Shown in pieces: positions 38,794 through 52,379 of a DNA stretch of 64,000 nucleotides (its first letter is position 1; each line of letters starts with the position of its first letter). The position numbers and the translations under genes were made by a program. Location: NCBI GenBank assembly GCA_019614645.1, contig JABWDB010000002.1, positions 14,483,501-14,547,500 on the forward strand, written 5' to 3'. The DNA is from Stratiolaelaps scimitus (Eukaryota; Arthropoda; Arachnida; Mesostigmata; Laelapidae). The notes under the pieces are model-generated. The model worked only from the letters and a program-made list of their open reading frames with translations. It was not told where the DNA came from and ran no database searches.

Positions 38794-41700
38794 GTAACAT
38801 CAACAACAACAACTCATACAACTAATCGAGCATCATGAAGAACGGAATCTAATTGTTATGTCCTTATTATTCATAAATAACCCATATTGTATAAGATTCG
38901 TATACACCTTCACACTAGTTAATAGCTACCGCTAATAACAATAAGAATAATAATAATAATGATGCATTGATGATCTGCTGATACATAGTTATATAATGTT
39001 CATACTAAAATATTACGATGATATTATATGATATATATATATATATCTATACATTCAAGCATATATTATAACGCATATAGGAGATCGCTATACCCGAAAA
39101 CGAGCGGATGAGAAGACATAGAATTGTGCTCGATTCTGTGAATAAGCTAATGGAATACCTTGAATTAACACAATCTTAGTAGAACTCTAGTCGAGAAGTG
39201 GCAGGTCTTCAGTCCGGCAGAACGCCGAGGTTGAGAATCTCCAACAGACACCAAGAAGAAAAAGATTTAGATACAATATAACATATGATAATGCATCAAT
39301 AGAAGACATCAGCCTACGACATTCAGCTGACAAATGTAGGTTATCAACTACCCCTTTCATGCCTCCGCCCGCCCCTCCCCCACACCTTCAACGCCCCCGA
39401 CTCCCAACGTTATAAATGTCTTGTCCCGTCCGGAACAAGCTACCCGAGCGACCATTTCGTGCGCGGCCAGTTAAATGGTTGCTCGGCTGCGACGTTTCGA
39501 TTGTGCTTTCCTGGTTACTTTGTCTTACCTCTACAGATCTAAGCAGCCATGTATAATAGGTCTAGATTAACGGCAATGGATCGTTTGCGAGGAGCTAACT
39601 AGAGGGGGCATTGGCAGCCGTTCGATGATAGCTTTTGCACTGTGAAACAAAAAAAAAACAGATGGATCAAAGAATTTGCATCAAATTTTTGCATGAGAAC
39701 GATAATGACGACAACGGACGACGACGATGGTGATCATAATGATGACAATGTTCAATAATGTTGTGACGTGGCCGAAATGCTCGAATTCGTGTTTGGTCAC
39801 CCTGACACAGAGGAGCGACGACATGTCAGAGGCGTGGCAAGACAGCCCACCACTGACAGTGAGTGCTCACCTTGAAAACGACCTTGCACCACAGCTAGAC
39901 ATGAGGCGACTGATGTGACCGCGATCAAACATCGTCAGCTCGCGAAGGGAGCCAAGAGGTCGCGAGAGGCAGACCAAGTGGCCAGCAGAGATCTGGACGT
40001 TCCCGAAAAACGCCCTGCGACTGCAGCACCGAGAAATCGGCGATCACTGAACGCAATTTTCCGTGATCGCAGAACAAGGGAGACGAGTGAAAGATTGGCA
40101 AAATCTAGTACTACTACTACACCTTGTGGGCGAGAGGCAGCCGGGAGACAATAACGATAGCGGACAATAAAATGCCACTGAAGAGGCATAGCTGCGATAA
40201 ATTACGGTACTCGTCCCGTCACGAGTGTGCGCGATGCTTTGAATTTTTGCGATGGGACATTTGTCGAAGATTTACATTCATTCCGCGTACCATAACTATA
40301 CTATATACATATATATATATACACTGCTGCGCTGGTCCGAGGCTGGCCTTGATTCGGCGGCGGATGCGCGAAAGGTCCCAATTCGGGTGGACGGTGGTTC
40401 CTGGCCCGGCCAAGCGCTAGCAACAAACTACTAACAATAATAGACACAAGCACACAATACACGGGTGATGTTGAAACGATCTGCGGGCGTAGTGAGATAG
40501 CCGCCTGCGCCGGTGACGGACGCATTAACGGGTGAACGATGGAGTTAATGAAGTGGAGTCTTAATGACGAAGACGATTGAGATCGAGATTGCAAAGCTGA
40601 ATAGCTAATGGACATACGGTTGATACACGAATGAGGAACAGATCAACAACAACAACAACAGAAACAGCAACAACACAAAACAGTGTACGATGGAACGTGC
40701 GAACAAAGGCCACACATAGACACAAACATATACGATATATACATATGAACAGAAGATGATGCGAAATCATAGATCCACCTAGTACCCGAGGCATACACAT
40801 GTTGAACGCTGATAAACCAACAGATGTTGAAGACTGTTCTAGAGTCGTTGCAGTATTTGTTACATTATTATGGCATTATTGATGATATTAATGATACAGT
40901 TACGATGATTGATAATTGATGACGATGTTAATGAAGCATATGGGCATGCAAATGGCAAAGAGGACGAAGGAACAACAGCAGAATATGGCTATGAGAGAAA
41001 TCCTAATGAAATGGTAATAATAATAATAATGTTACTGATAATAATAATTAATATAATTAACAAGAAGAGTAGGGGAATAATGGTGGTGACGTTTGAGGTG
41101 GTTCGAGATTTACACGAGATGCCGCTACTGCTGCTGATGATGATATGAAGAATAATATAGTTAATAATAATAATAATAAAACGAGTAGTCGAACGTGAAC
41201 CCGATGATGACAATAATAATAATAATATTGAAGGTGATCCTGTTGACGATGATGAAATAAATGAAAATAAAATGACAAGAAAATCATTGGCGAAACAACA
41301 CAGAGAGATTTATGATGGTGGCGATGATGATACAATAATAAAAGAGGATGACAAAAATCACCGGATGGGCGTGACTTGATCAAAATCGATGCGACTGAAC
41401 GATCGGACGAATGCGAGTATGCCTGTAAAACGATTCTACTATATATATATATAAATATATATATATATACGGGATGATCGAAATTGTAGTTGAACGAAAT
41501 TGAATTCGAAAGCTATTGAAAGATTGCAAGAAGCAGAAAGAACAGAGGGACGAGGATGCAGCAAGATGGCGTGTGTATGATCGACTGAAATCGAGAGAAA
41601 GAGAGCGAATAGAAAGGTATAGAACGTATGGGAGAAATGATTAGCGCATATGTGTCCAGTGAAGGCGAGAATGATCGAACCCGGAGAGAGAGAGAGAGAA

Positions 41701-41800
41701 AGAGAGAAATCAGATGTGAACATGTTGATGATGATGATCATAATAAATAGCGTACGGTCACATATCCATCAAAAAGGCCACGGCACTCGTCTTTCTAGAA

Positions 41801-41802
<2 letters not shown>

Positions 41803-41830
<28 letters not shown>
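41803..41830. repeat. (TA)n microsatellite
   Basis: About 12 TA units; a second interrupted TA tract is at 41440-41470. Confidence 0.85.
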
Positions 41831-41831
<1 letters not shown>

Positions 41832-42344
41832 TTTTTATATCATATGTTGTTAGGCAAGCTATTCATTGCATGCTGGATGCTTTATATTCCCGTAAAATGG
41901 CACAAGACCTTTCGAACGGCGACACCGAAACGCAAGCGAGATCACAGAGAACCCAGCAGTTAACAATAAATTGGGAAAAAGAGTTGCCGCTGGTGACCGC
42001 TTTGTCAGTGTGCTTGGAGTTCAGTGAGACTATGCCAGTCAATCCTCTTGGACAGCATGCTGGACACTCTTGGCAGCTCTGGGCAATATCTCTAACCGTA
42101 TTTTCGTCCGGCATTCGATATGACTCCCAGGACCATTGCACTATTGAAGTTGCAGGACTACCGTCAAACTTCGTCTATTCACTACAGGGTATATTAAAAA
42201 AGGCCTCGACCATCATAGGCGATCGAGTGGCTAAGCTTTAGCCCTTTATTAAGACGAAAGGGCGGGTTCCGGGGGAAAATCTCTATTCATTCTTTTCTCT
42301 GTAATTGTCAGCGGCCTGCCAGGCGAAATAAGGCGTGCCATACG

Positions 42345-42665
42345 CAGGTTGACATTCATCTGTATGGTAACGACCTCGTACTACCTATCAGGAATAGCTA
42401 CCACTTCCAGCAGAGGTTCGTAAGTTTCTCGTCAAAAGTTGGCACGTTTGGACTTGAAGTCAACCTGCAAACCATTAAAGCAATGAAGTTCCGTCGAGGA
42501 AGGCGCCCCGCCATATCATATTCATTGCGACCACGCGGTACGGAAGTCAGGTAGGTTAACTTCTTTTTTGCATTTCTTGGAGTAGCTTTGACATCCATAG
42601 GGCGGTCCTTAGAAGAGCACACACGGTCGAGACCATGGAGGGCGCTTATACCTGCCCCAACGACT
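42345..42665 (+). mobile_element. Degenerate non-LTR reverse-transcriptase fragment
   Basis: One frame reads VDIHLYGNDLVLPIRNS, then SKVGTFGLEVNLQTIKAMKF and RRGRR, an in-frame stop at about 42552, then FFAFLGVALTSIG. This follows the order of the non-LTR reverse-transcriptase palm: the YADDLVL box (here YGND, inactive), the GLEVN..KTK.M.F box and the YLGV box. The stop and altered catalytic Asp show it is dead. Confidence 0.72.
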
Positions 42666-45495
42666 GAGAGTTCGTCAGACACCTCTCAAACACAGCGCAG
42701 TACCGCTAATGGGAACATGTGACGAGTATTTGGAAAAAAATCGATATGCCGACACGTGGTAACCCGGCTCACGGTCCATGGATTCAACTGCGTCTGTCAA
42801 ACTCCCACGAACAACAACCCTGTAGATAACTGTTAGTGCGCGTGGTATCAATTATTGCACACCTTTCAACGGTTTTATAATAATAAAACGAATACTATTA
42901 TTTGTCCATTGGGAGCATACAAATCGAAACTACAACCGCGCCATACGGATTATATTTATTTGTGTTAATAAAAAAAGTATACATATATATATATATATGA
43001 ATTAAATCGCCGTCCATTAACATATTCAGTCGCTTGCTTTGTAAACGGACCCGTAAAGCATTCACATAAAACCCTCCTTCAATGGTAAAGGGCAGATATA
43101 ATATTTGAAGCCCATGCATTGCGCCCACAAATATCCTCACTTCACCTGCAGTCAACTCAGCGCACTGACTCCACTCTCGTCGCGTGGAGCGTTCAGACGG
43201 CCGGCTACGCATAGCCGCAGTTCTCGCTCAACAGCACCCTACGTAGAAATCACTGAGTGTGCTCGCTTCGTTCATTACTAATTTCGTTTTCATTAACGCT
43301 TTTATCTCTCTCTCTCTCTCTCTCCCCCCTATCAGCATCAATCGTTTATTAGTCCGACTTGGCTAAAGAGACATTAGCGCACCAATGAACTTTGCTGCTT
43401 GAACGGAAAACGCATTCAATATCAAATTTGGATTTATTCACTCATATATTTCCGTGCGTACTCATTTGTCCATTTGCCTACGCTGTTATATCTATCGGTA
43501 TGTCTACGATACGCGGATGCGTAGCACTCTAGATAAAACACAATAAACTATTCATCACAGGGAGCGGCTCTCTTCCGCTTCTCTACATAGATTGGCCTTA
43601 AAATGAATATTTAACAGTAATAATCATAATAATCATGATAATGCAATGTAAGAATAAGATCATATCATATTGAAACATCGGAGCGAAATGGGAATAGAGG
43701 GACTCCAACATGGGTCAGGGCAAAACAGATGACTATATAACAACGTCCGTCGATGATCGAATGCACATATACACACACACACACACAAACAGAGCTGGTA
43801 CATGGTACAGGCGTACCTTTGTTCCTTCCAAGCAATCAAGCGACCTTGTACGATTTGCTGGTCTGTTTGGATCAAGTCAACGGTTCGGAATTACGTTTCA
43901 CTCCTTAGCACATTGAGGAGTGGTCATTTGGATTAAGGGTATGCCCAACGTAAAGCCTCGGGGGTAAGCGAGTTGTAGTTTAAGCTGCAGCTTTCATGCG
44001 CAGCCGTGTTGATTACATTAGGGGGTTCCGTGATAACTAAAAGACCAACTCGATAGGCACATTAACAGGGGATAGCATTGATTGGCGGGTGAATGTGAAT
44101 CTTGAACGCCTCTTCAAAGACAACGAAGTCATTGCGATACTGTCGTAATGATAATTTGATAATTTAATAGAAACAACAATAGTAATTGTAAATTCCTACT
44201 GGTGGCTATAGTCCTGTGGCGATTTAATCTGCTATTACGAAAGGCAGCTGGCCGACCAAAGGATTTGGGGGCTTGAGGTGTGGGTGGACCCATGATCAGG
44301 TTTCTGACATTTTTGTCAGAAAGGTCTATATATATATATATATATATGTGGCGTTGATGCGTTGTCGTAATCATATAAATGTTTATGTTCGGCATCGTAT
44401 AGTACCTGTGGCCACGTGCTCATATAATTACTACTTTGCCGTAATTATGAATCATCCTTGCTACGACAGATATCCGGCCTTTGTCAAGGGTCCCTGCATG
44501 CAATGCATATTGTATTACAATACACCACCGATTTCTATTTTCGTCATCACTAAAAATATATATATACACAAGCCTTATTCACTGGGGGCAATCTGATCTG
44601 TTACTGTATTGAAAACAGATACAGGTCCTTATTATCGCCACGGAACCGACTTCTTCTCAAAACGTCCACTCATAAGCACATTGTTCGACATTGCTTAGTT
44701 CTACCTTGCTCGTCATTCCTGCTAAACTGTCACCGGGATTTCGAGGCCGATCGATCGACATCGATCTACATGATTATATAAAAATTAAACGTGTGGCTAA
44801 TTCCAACAGAACACACGCAATGATGAGAAACATTAACTCAAGCGTGTCGTTCTCTGGAGAACGGAACATTGCGACGCTTCACGGGGACTACATCCTGTGA
44901 CATCTTTCATTGTCTGAAAACAGCACCAAATATCAACGAGATGCCGAATTATTCGTCATTGACGTGGTAATATAATATTGCGCCCGCCTGCCTCGCTCCG
45001 TCGAAGTCACACTTTGTCTAATATAGATTAGCAACGTTTGATGCAAAAAGGGACATTCGTTTCTGCCTTTCTATTCGACCTAACCCACGCCTTCGTCTAG
45101 TGGCCCCACCTCCCCTATTTTCATTGATAGTGATTCATCGTCGCTTCATCTCTGTTCGTCTTTACATAGCCTCACCAGATACTTAAAATATAGTTCGCAC
45201 ATCGCACATCGGTGTCCTCATCGAACTGTTATGCCTCTCTCTCTCTCTCTCTGTCTCTCTCTGTGTGCGTGCATGTAAGTGTGATTCTACGTTGTTGGTG
45301 CTTCTACTTTTGATGGCGGCAGCATTAAGACAGCAGCGATGAAATTTTGAAGAAATCAAAATGATGTTGTTGCCTTTTAATGTCAATGTTAGTTGCCGTT
45401 CACTCCAGCTGTGTGTGGCGATCCCGCATCGCGACATCGCGTTCCTATAACGTAGACTATCATTGTTCGGCGAGCCCCGCCATAGACGGCGAACC

Positions 45496-48400
45496 TTAGC
45501 TTAGCTCGAAGCCAGCACCGGATTGAATCGCGTACAACAGCTTGCTGCGCAGTGTGGCAAAATCCTCGATTTCTGGCAGCTTCAGGAGATTCATACACGT
45601 GGCCGACGTTGGCAACCGATCCGAGGACTCTACCCGATTGACGGCGAAGGGCGGCTGCAACTCCTGAATTCGAACGAATGATGAGTGATAATTTGTTAAT
45701 TGTTTTTTTCTCTTCAGTTGTGATAACACGGAAAAGCTAGAGACGAAGTCAGAATGTTTCACATCGCGTTACAACAGTAACGTACGTAACAGTAACGGCA
45801 ACAAGTGGACGAACCAAGGAAGCGGACACTGACAACTCACTGCCTCAAGTATAATAATTTCACTACCTCACATAATTATAATAATTTCAGTGCTAACCTT
45901 AAACCCGAGAAGTGGTGGTCTTGAGCAGCTGGTTGTAAATTTCAGCAGCTGTTTCCGTTGGTCCTCGTCGAGCGAAGCGACAACTCGCCAGAAACACTGA
46001 ATCACTGGGTGGCGGGCGGTATAGCCGACCCCATAAACTGTATGGGCTCGCCAATCGGCCAGGTTAATTGAGGTGGCGACCCCAGAAATCAGGATTTGTA
46101 ACTCCTTTGGATCGAACAACTGCAACCGATGAGGGTCGATCACGTCCGCGAGACCTGATGCGCAAATATTGTGTTAGTTTATCCATCCATCGAAACGAAA
46201 GCAAATGTACAACAAATCATGATAGAAGCGAAAACGATTTTGTAAACACCCGAACAACAACGGGACACAAAGAACAACTATCACACAACTATCAAGGTTG
46301 GCTGGCAGCCTCTATAACACGAAACTGACGACAACAGACATCCGTTTGTAAAAAAGGCCCTCAAAATACGAAAACAAAATTATGACGACAGACAGCTCGT
46401 ATCGTGCGCAACACATCTCGTACGACTTAGACATTACCGTTCTACCTTCGAAATATATAATAAATGATACTCAAAAACAATTGTCAAAGGACGACTTGTC
46501 ATTGTTAGTAGCATACCCTGTTTAAAGGCGGCAGTCTGCTGTCGAATCTGCCGATTAAGCTTATAGTCGGCCATTAGATGCACGTATTCAATGCGGTTAG
46601 CTCCCGTGACAGGAATCTGGGCTCCGTTCGGCTTCAACTCAACGATCTGTTGTTCGCCGAGTTCGTTGTTGACGACGGCAAAGTCGAGGCCCAAATCTGT
46701 GACGTCGCCGTCGTACGACTTCAAGTATAGGAGGTTCCTAGACAATTTGCAGCAGAATAATTGAGGACATGGACATGATGAAATTGGCCTGTCACGTATC
46801 GCGATGTCAATGTCGTTGATTTTTCTAATTCGTTGTCACGCAGGGCGAGTGATTCGAAATAGCACTTACTTGTATAGCAATGGGTCGAGCGATGCCAAAT
46901 GGTGGATGTCCAAATCGAACGAGTTGTGTCTGGCCAGCAGTTTCGAGAGGAAGAACTCAGCTAGGGGCAGTTCGACGAGCATCGACTCGAAGATGGCCTT
47001 TCCAAGCATCCTTCCAATGAAATAGTAATGTTGCTGGAAATTCGGCACGATCAGGTGCACTGACGGATTCGGGTAGAAAAGATTGTCCGAGGTAGCCTTG
47101 AAAAATCCTCGATTGATATCGAATGACGTTCGGAGAAGCTCGCTAAGGAATTCCCGAAATACGCCACCGCCGTCAACGCCTGCTTCGTTGAGGCCGGCTG
47201 CATTCGTCATTTGCACCTGTGGATCAGATGGCAAAATCGATCAGTTCCAGATACCAAAAATATGACACCATCATCATACAAAACAGAAGCACACACACAC
47301 ACACCGTAACTAAATACAGCTCTTTCGCGCAACTTGCGTCTCTTGTGAACTACCTATGTGCTAAGTAGGGAATTTAAGGAGCGATTCAAAATAATCGATA
47401 CAATTCATTTGATTACGAGTATCTCTTTTGCCAGATCGCGCTGGGCCGAGATTTCCACTGCAGACAATGAGAACAAGAGCCGACAAATACCCGCAGAGGA
47501 TCGCGAAGGCTTGCGCTGTCTTCCAGGCCAAATTTCTCGAAAGCGTCCTCGTATATGTGGCTCCTCCGGATATTCAACATAGAGCCACTGTGTCCATCAT
47601 GGAACCGGCGAAACGGCGGTGTCATCAAACTGATATCATCTCGGCTTTGACGATCGCGCTGCAGCAGCTGTTGAAAGATTTGTATGCGAGTACGAAACGG
47701 AATCACGAAGGGCAGCTCCTGAATGACCGCTGTCGTTCGAAGTTCCACTGAAATGATAGATAGTTTATCAGAAGGCTGGTGTGAAAAATTATCTGCAAGG
47801 TGTCGGAGGACATTGAAACATTATTACCACCGTCCGCACTCGCAGGTAAATCGATTGTGGGGACAATCTTGACGAGGTAATTGGAAGGGCAGTCGACAAC
47901 GGCCGACATTCGTGGCTTTGCTCGAAAGCCGAATACTTGCTCTTCAAGGTGTTCATTGACAAAGACAACCCTCTTCGACTTGGACCTATGCAAACATCTG
48001 AAGCCACTTTCCGGAGCCATTGCTCTATAAATAGGTTTAATTATATGTAAACATGTTCAGTCGTATTTATCAGCTGCCAATAGAACAATTCCATTCCAAT
48101 ATTGTTTAGCCCATAATCGAATCTCGCGATGAAATCCATGTCATACTTGATCATACGAACTTAACGACAACGAGAAATAACAGGCGATTTGCCTAATATA
48201 AAATCTGCAACAGCAACACACCTGTGGATAGCCGTGCTCCATCATCGACCTCACGACCTCGAGCATTTTTCAGCCCCAAGTGTTTAAATGGGCCCCGCTT
48301 TAGGTACGACTGTTTCAGGTTGGCATCCGTCACCTGTACGGGCAACACCATCGTAGTGACGATCCAGTTATCACAGAATTTTTTGCGGCCATCTCTCGAG

Positions 48401-51322
48401 TAGAGCTGATGTAGCAGCTGGACAACACTATGGAATAGTGTGAGCCACATTTCAGGATTGCCGTCCTGATGTTCAGCATTGTCCCGGGGGTCCTTCGGTC
48501 CCCAATGAGACGCGTGCGTATCAGGAAACAACAGCTCGACAAGGCCCAGTGCGACATCTCGTAGCTGCATTGCGATTGACGCCAGCTCACCTAGGCTAAA
48601 CGGCATCATCGACGAGCGTTCGTCAGGTAATGTTGGTATATCGGAGGTCACCTCGTTGTAGAACTCCGTCTCATAGATCGTCGGCAGTAGCAGGCCGAAC
48701 AGGCTGCAGAACGATATTAGCAGAGGCAGGGACGATCGTAAATCATCATTTGGCGGCTTCCACCCCGACGAGAGCACTTGCAGCAGCGACTGCTGTCTCG
48801 GCCCGATCATGATGCTGACCTGCAGCGAAGACGCCGTCTGCCACAGGAGGCGGAGGAATGGCGGCCGGAATGCCAGTTTGCAGAGCAACGGACATTTGTG
48901 CAGCGAGTATTTGATCCGTGTCTGCATCACGTACGTAACCGAGCAGACGGCAGTGAGCGCGTCCAGCGATTTCACGGCCTCGACACCGGACACGACCTTC
49001 TGTATGAAGTCGTCCTTGTTGAGCAAGCTCCAAAGCGACTCAATTGCCGTTCTTTTCATCACGTTTTCATTGACCTCGAAGTCCATTTCCTCCTCGGAGT
49101 CGGAAACGCTTGCCGCCAGCGTCCGTGGTCGCTCACTCGGTTCGCCCGATGACGCCATCAGATCGACGAGCTGATCCTTGAGGATGATGAGATAGTTGAC
49201 GACGTCCTGGTCAGATAGCGTCGACATCCGCCGGCTTAGCATCGTGACGAGAGCGTATAGCTTCCAGATCGTGTTGGGCTCCTTGTCTTTGCTCGCCATC
49301 AGCGTACTACGGATTAGTGCTTGCGCGGGTAGCACCTCATTATCACACGCGGCTAGTAGAGGAATGACCATATAAAATATTCGACAGTCAATAGATGAGC
49401 ACGTCGGATCGCCGAGGAACTGGTGCAGCAAACTTTGTAGGATTTCGGATTTCTGATCGAAATCGCGACAGCTTTCGAGTGGCTTCTTGAGGAGCGAGAC
49501 AAGCGATTCCGTCAACGGGGTCGGCGCTTTTTCGCACTCTTCACTCACCTCGGGACATCTCGATATGATCAAATGTTTCAGTATAGCAAAGTAGCCCGAT
49601 TTGACGAGGTAGAGCCACAACGCAGCGCCGGATGGACACGCATAAACTTCAACCAGTCGCAGCGGCAGCACTAGCGATTGTGTCATCTCACCGGACTGGA
49701 GGATGCGAAGATTGGCTATGAGAACAGCGGACAGACGCTTATTCCAGCTTTTGTTCCGATCCCGTCGTATGAATTCAAGCACTTCGGGACTCTTGCTCAA
49801 TAGGACTTGGCTCATTTTGTACAGTCGTTCGTCATCAAGAGGACTTTCGTAAAAGAAGAACAGACGTGATATGAGCGAGCCCATTGATGTAGTGTCGACT
49901 CCCGTTGATGTGGCCTCATCGAACGACTCCCGTAGCGCGGTCGCCTACGAGATAATAACAATAATCACACAAGAATATATATCTAATGTGAGTGATTTGA
50001 GCGAACAGAACGGACGGCGTACGCAGTTTGTATTTGCTAGTGACTCGCTCGTTCATCAGGTGCCCTGACCCTTGTCAGCGACCTTTCATGTGGTTAGCCT
50101 TGTACACTGCTTCGAGTCATTCTACACTCAATAATCGAATAGTCCACAGTTTCATATGATGGGACAGACTCTCCGTGAATTGGATCTAACTTCCTACTTA
50201 TATGGAACGCATCACAACTCGTAAAGTAGTCGTGTCTGATAACAGCCCGAAACTCGTAACGGTCCCTTCTGACGACACCACACTTCCATTAGTAGATGCC
50301 GTGAACACAAACGGCACCACCGATCGGCTTTGTTTACCATAGCCCGTTCGGGCAAAACATAAGCCTTCCGCCGCTGGTGAGCCGAACGTGTTCATCCGGG
50401 ATACTTCCATTGATACACTGAATAAATACATATATATATCTCGTTTCAACTCGGCTGGCCAAAATAGCATCGTAAAATAATGGTGAACAACCTGTTCTGT
50501 CCTGTCACTTACAGTTTTTCGTCTCGAGAGAAAACCGCGGACAACGGATTGGATTTTAATAGCACTGTTGTCTTTTTTGCGTTCGAATTCGCGACGTTTA
50601 CGCTCTTCCTGTTTTTGCCGAAGTAGTTCATCGCGACTCTGAAAAACATTTCAAAAAATAACAGCATCCACCCAACGTAGCCTTTGTTAGTCTTAGTTTT
50701 AATGGTTAGCCAAATCGATGAGGCCATCAGGTGAGGACAAGCGGCTGTATATACACTTACATTAATGATTCAGAGATTAACGCAAGAGTTCATTCAGAAT
50801 TCGCTTTGGAAATTTTCCTACTACACCACTGTGAGATCTAGGAGATGTCTCTATTTGCACGCTAGAATTACGTAAGCAAGAATTCGTCACGCACATTGAC
50901 GGGAGCATTGTTTACGGGTCTGACGCAGCCTTCTTGCTAGGAGTACAACAACAATGCGTCTCTATGCACACGACTCTAGCTTTCCTGCGACTGTGTATTA
51001 TGTGAAATGGTTCTTTCTCTCTTTTGTCTAGGCATATACGTCATTTTTATGGAAGTTCCCTGTAAATATATGTATATATACATATATGGCTTCGTCATCG
51101 CGGCAAACCTTGCTGGTAGTTTTCATATGCATAACATATCTCCGCGTAGATTGATTACATCTCGTACCAAGTATCATATAATGCCTGTCTAGGTAATGAT
51201 TAGACGTAGGTATCGACACAGTATCATCTACGGCAATGGACACTTACACGCAGCTTGTTCTGAGCTGCGCCACCAAGGGCCTGGGTGGGCCTTCGGCGAA
51301 ACTCGCCGTCGAAATTAAACAT
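45496..51322 (-). CDS. UBE3C: HECT E3 ubiquitin-protein ligase UBE3C
   Basis: Eight coding exons in transcript order: 51248-51322, 50513-50638, 48222-49944, 47491-47747, 46870-47216, 46517-46737, 45898-46154, 45496-45663. Phases all match and total 1057 aa (human about 1083). The ATG begins MFNFDGEFRRRP, like the human N-terminus. An IQ motif (IQSVVRGFLSRR) lies at about residues 54-65. The large third exon holds the armadillo-like middle. The HECT domain fills about 690-1057: GVDGGGVFREFLSELL, then FYPNP, GRMLGKAIFE and the catalytic LPTSATCMNLL with Cys at residue 1025. The C-terminus is GFELS, as in vertebrate UBE3C. It builds Lys29/Lys48 chains on proteasome substrates. Head-to-head with NUP62. 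No broken or missing residue seen. Confidence 0.96.
47828..48022 (-). CDS. Candidate in-frame cassette exon inside UBE3C intron 3
   Basis: Between UBE3C exons 3 and 4 an open frame (MAPESGFRCLHRSKSKRVVF, then continuing) can be bounded by an AG (TATAGAG) and donors GTAATA or GTGGTA. Insertion would be 195 or 192 nt, keeps phase 1 on both sides and has no stop. Family alignment shows exons 3 and 4 join directly, so this would be extra. Contains an RVVF motif resembling a PP1-docking RVxF; that is only a pattern. The polypyrimidine tract is weak. It could be chance. Confidence 0.25.
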
Positions 51323-52379
51323 TGCCACCGGCGCTTCGCTACGGACGTGACACTATCACCACCACCACCACCAGCAGCAGAAGAGGCAGCTGCAGCCTCA
51401 CACAGCTGATCGCAAGACACCGATGACGGAGGACGTGAACAGGACGCGAGATCACGCAGGAGATACCCCCAGAGCTAGTTACCAACTAGCCCTTCCCCCC
51501 CAGGTAGCGAGCGCACTTCTCGCGAACACCGATATCTCGCTGATCCCCTTCTTCTGAGTTGTGACTGGCACTCGACTCAGGGTATCAGCCCCAGCGGAAC
51601 AGCGCTCTCATATAGCATGGACACGACCGCCCGGTCAGCCTACGTCGCGCACCCACTCGACAGTCGTCACGCCGACACTTTCACTGGCTCGGCGAACTTC
51701 TACCTTAGGCCCGGACAAAACACGCACGGCTTCGCTCGAGACGATAGTACCTGAGCAAAACAAAAATTGTTTCGACGCGATAATACAGTAATAACAGTAA
51801 AGCTGCTGCGATGTCGATTTCGCCAAAGTTTCACCACACAGCAGCACCTGGAGAAGGTCGGTGATCGTTGCCTGTCTGTCTGCGCTCTTTCACCGCTTAC
51901 GATCTACACAGACCGCACACGCGGAGAGTTCTAAACACCCTCAGCTAGGTGCAGGATTATCCTGGATAGACGATCGTGACGAGATCGTCCTGACACTGGC
52001 CACCACTTTTGGCGGCTAGCACTGGGGGCACAGATGTCTTGAAGTCACGAGGCAAACGATTGGGTCGCCTTTCAATGTCGAACTTCATACAAGGCACCAA
52101 TTCGGAGATACGTGCACTGTGAAGATAGAGGAGACGTTTTTGTTACCAGGTCATTAAACTGAAGAAGTGAGACTTTGATGTATAATATTTAGCAGTGTCT
52201 AGCGGGCACCAGACCGCCAGACAGACTTGTTTATAAACGGCTGCAGCGGCGCCTTTTAACAGCTCGGCGCTCGAAATAGCGGTGTGCGGATCGCCGGAGT
52301 TGTACGTTCGGTGAGACTTCGGGCTTTTTTTTTGTTTATCGAGTGTTCTCTTGTTCGCCACTCCAAGGAAAACACGAAC
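51323..52379. promoter_or_regulatory. Shared intergenic promoter region of UBE3C and NUP62
   Basis: 1,057 bp between the two divergent start codons. GC-rich around 51330-51560 near the UBE3C start, with less distinct sequence near NUP62. Contains both 5'UTRs. No TATA box stands out. A bidirectional promoter is inferred from the head-to-head layout only. Confidence 0.45.

Larger units (their letters stand above)
30130..41800 (+). other. Repeat-rich gene-poor region, possibly long RGS 3'UTR then intergenic
   Basis: Dominated by ATA/AAT, CAA, GAT and GA simple repeats, with plus-strand CAA/GAT richness that resembles long transcribed 3'UTRs. No ORF above about 130 codons and none with a recognisable family. 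One candidate first exon at 32595 is listed separately. How far the RGS transcript runs is unknown. Confidence 0.4.

Noticed and set aside
41863..42241. Overlapping plus (123-codon) and minus (92-codon) frames; the minus one has a CxxC pattern slightly like a retroviral-type integrase zinc finger
   Set aside because: Spacing of the Cys/His residues does not fit the HHCC finger and there is no integrase core; the adjacent reverse-transcriptase fragment is in another frame.
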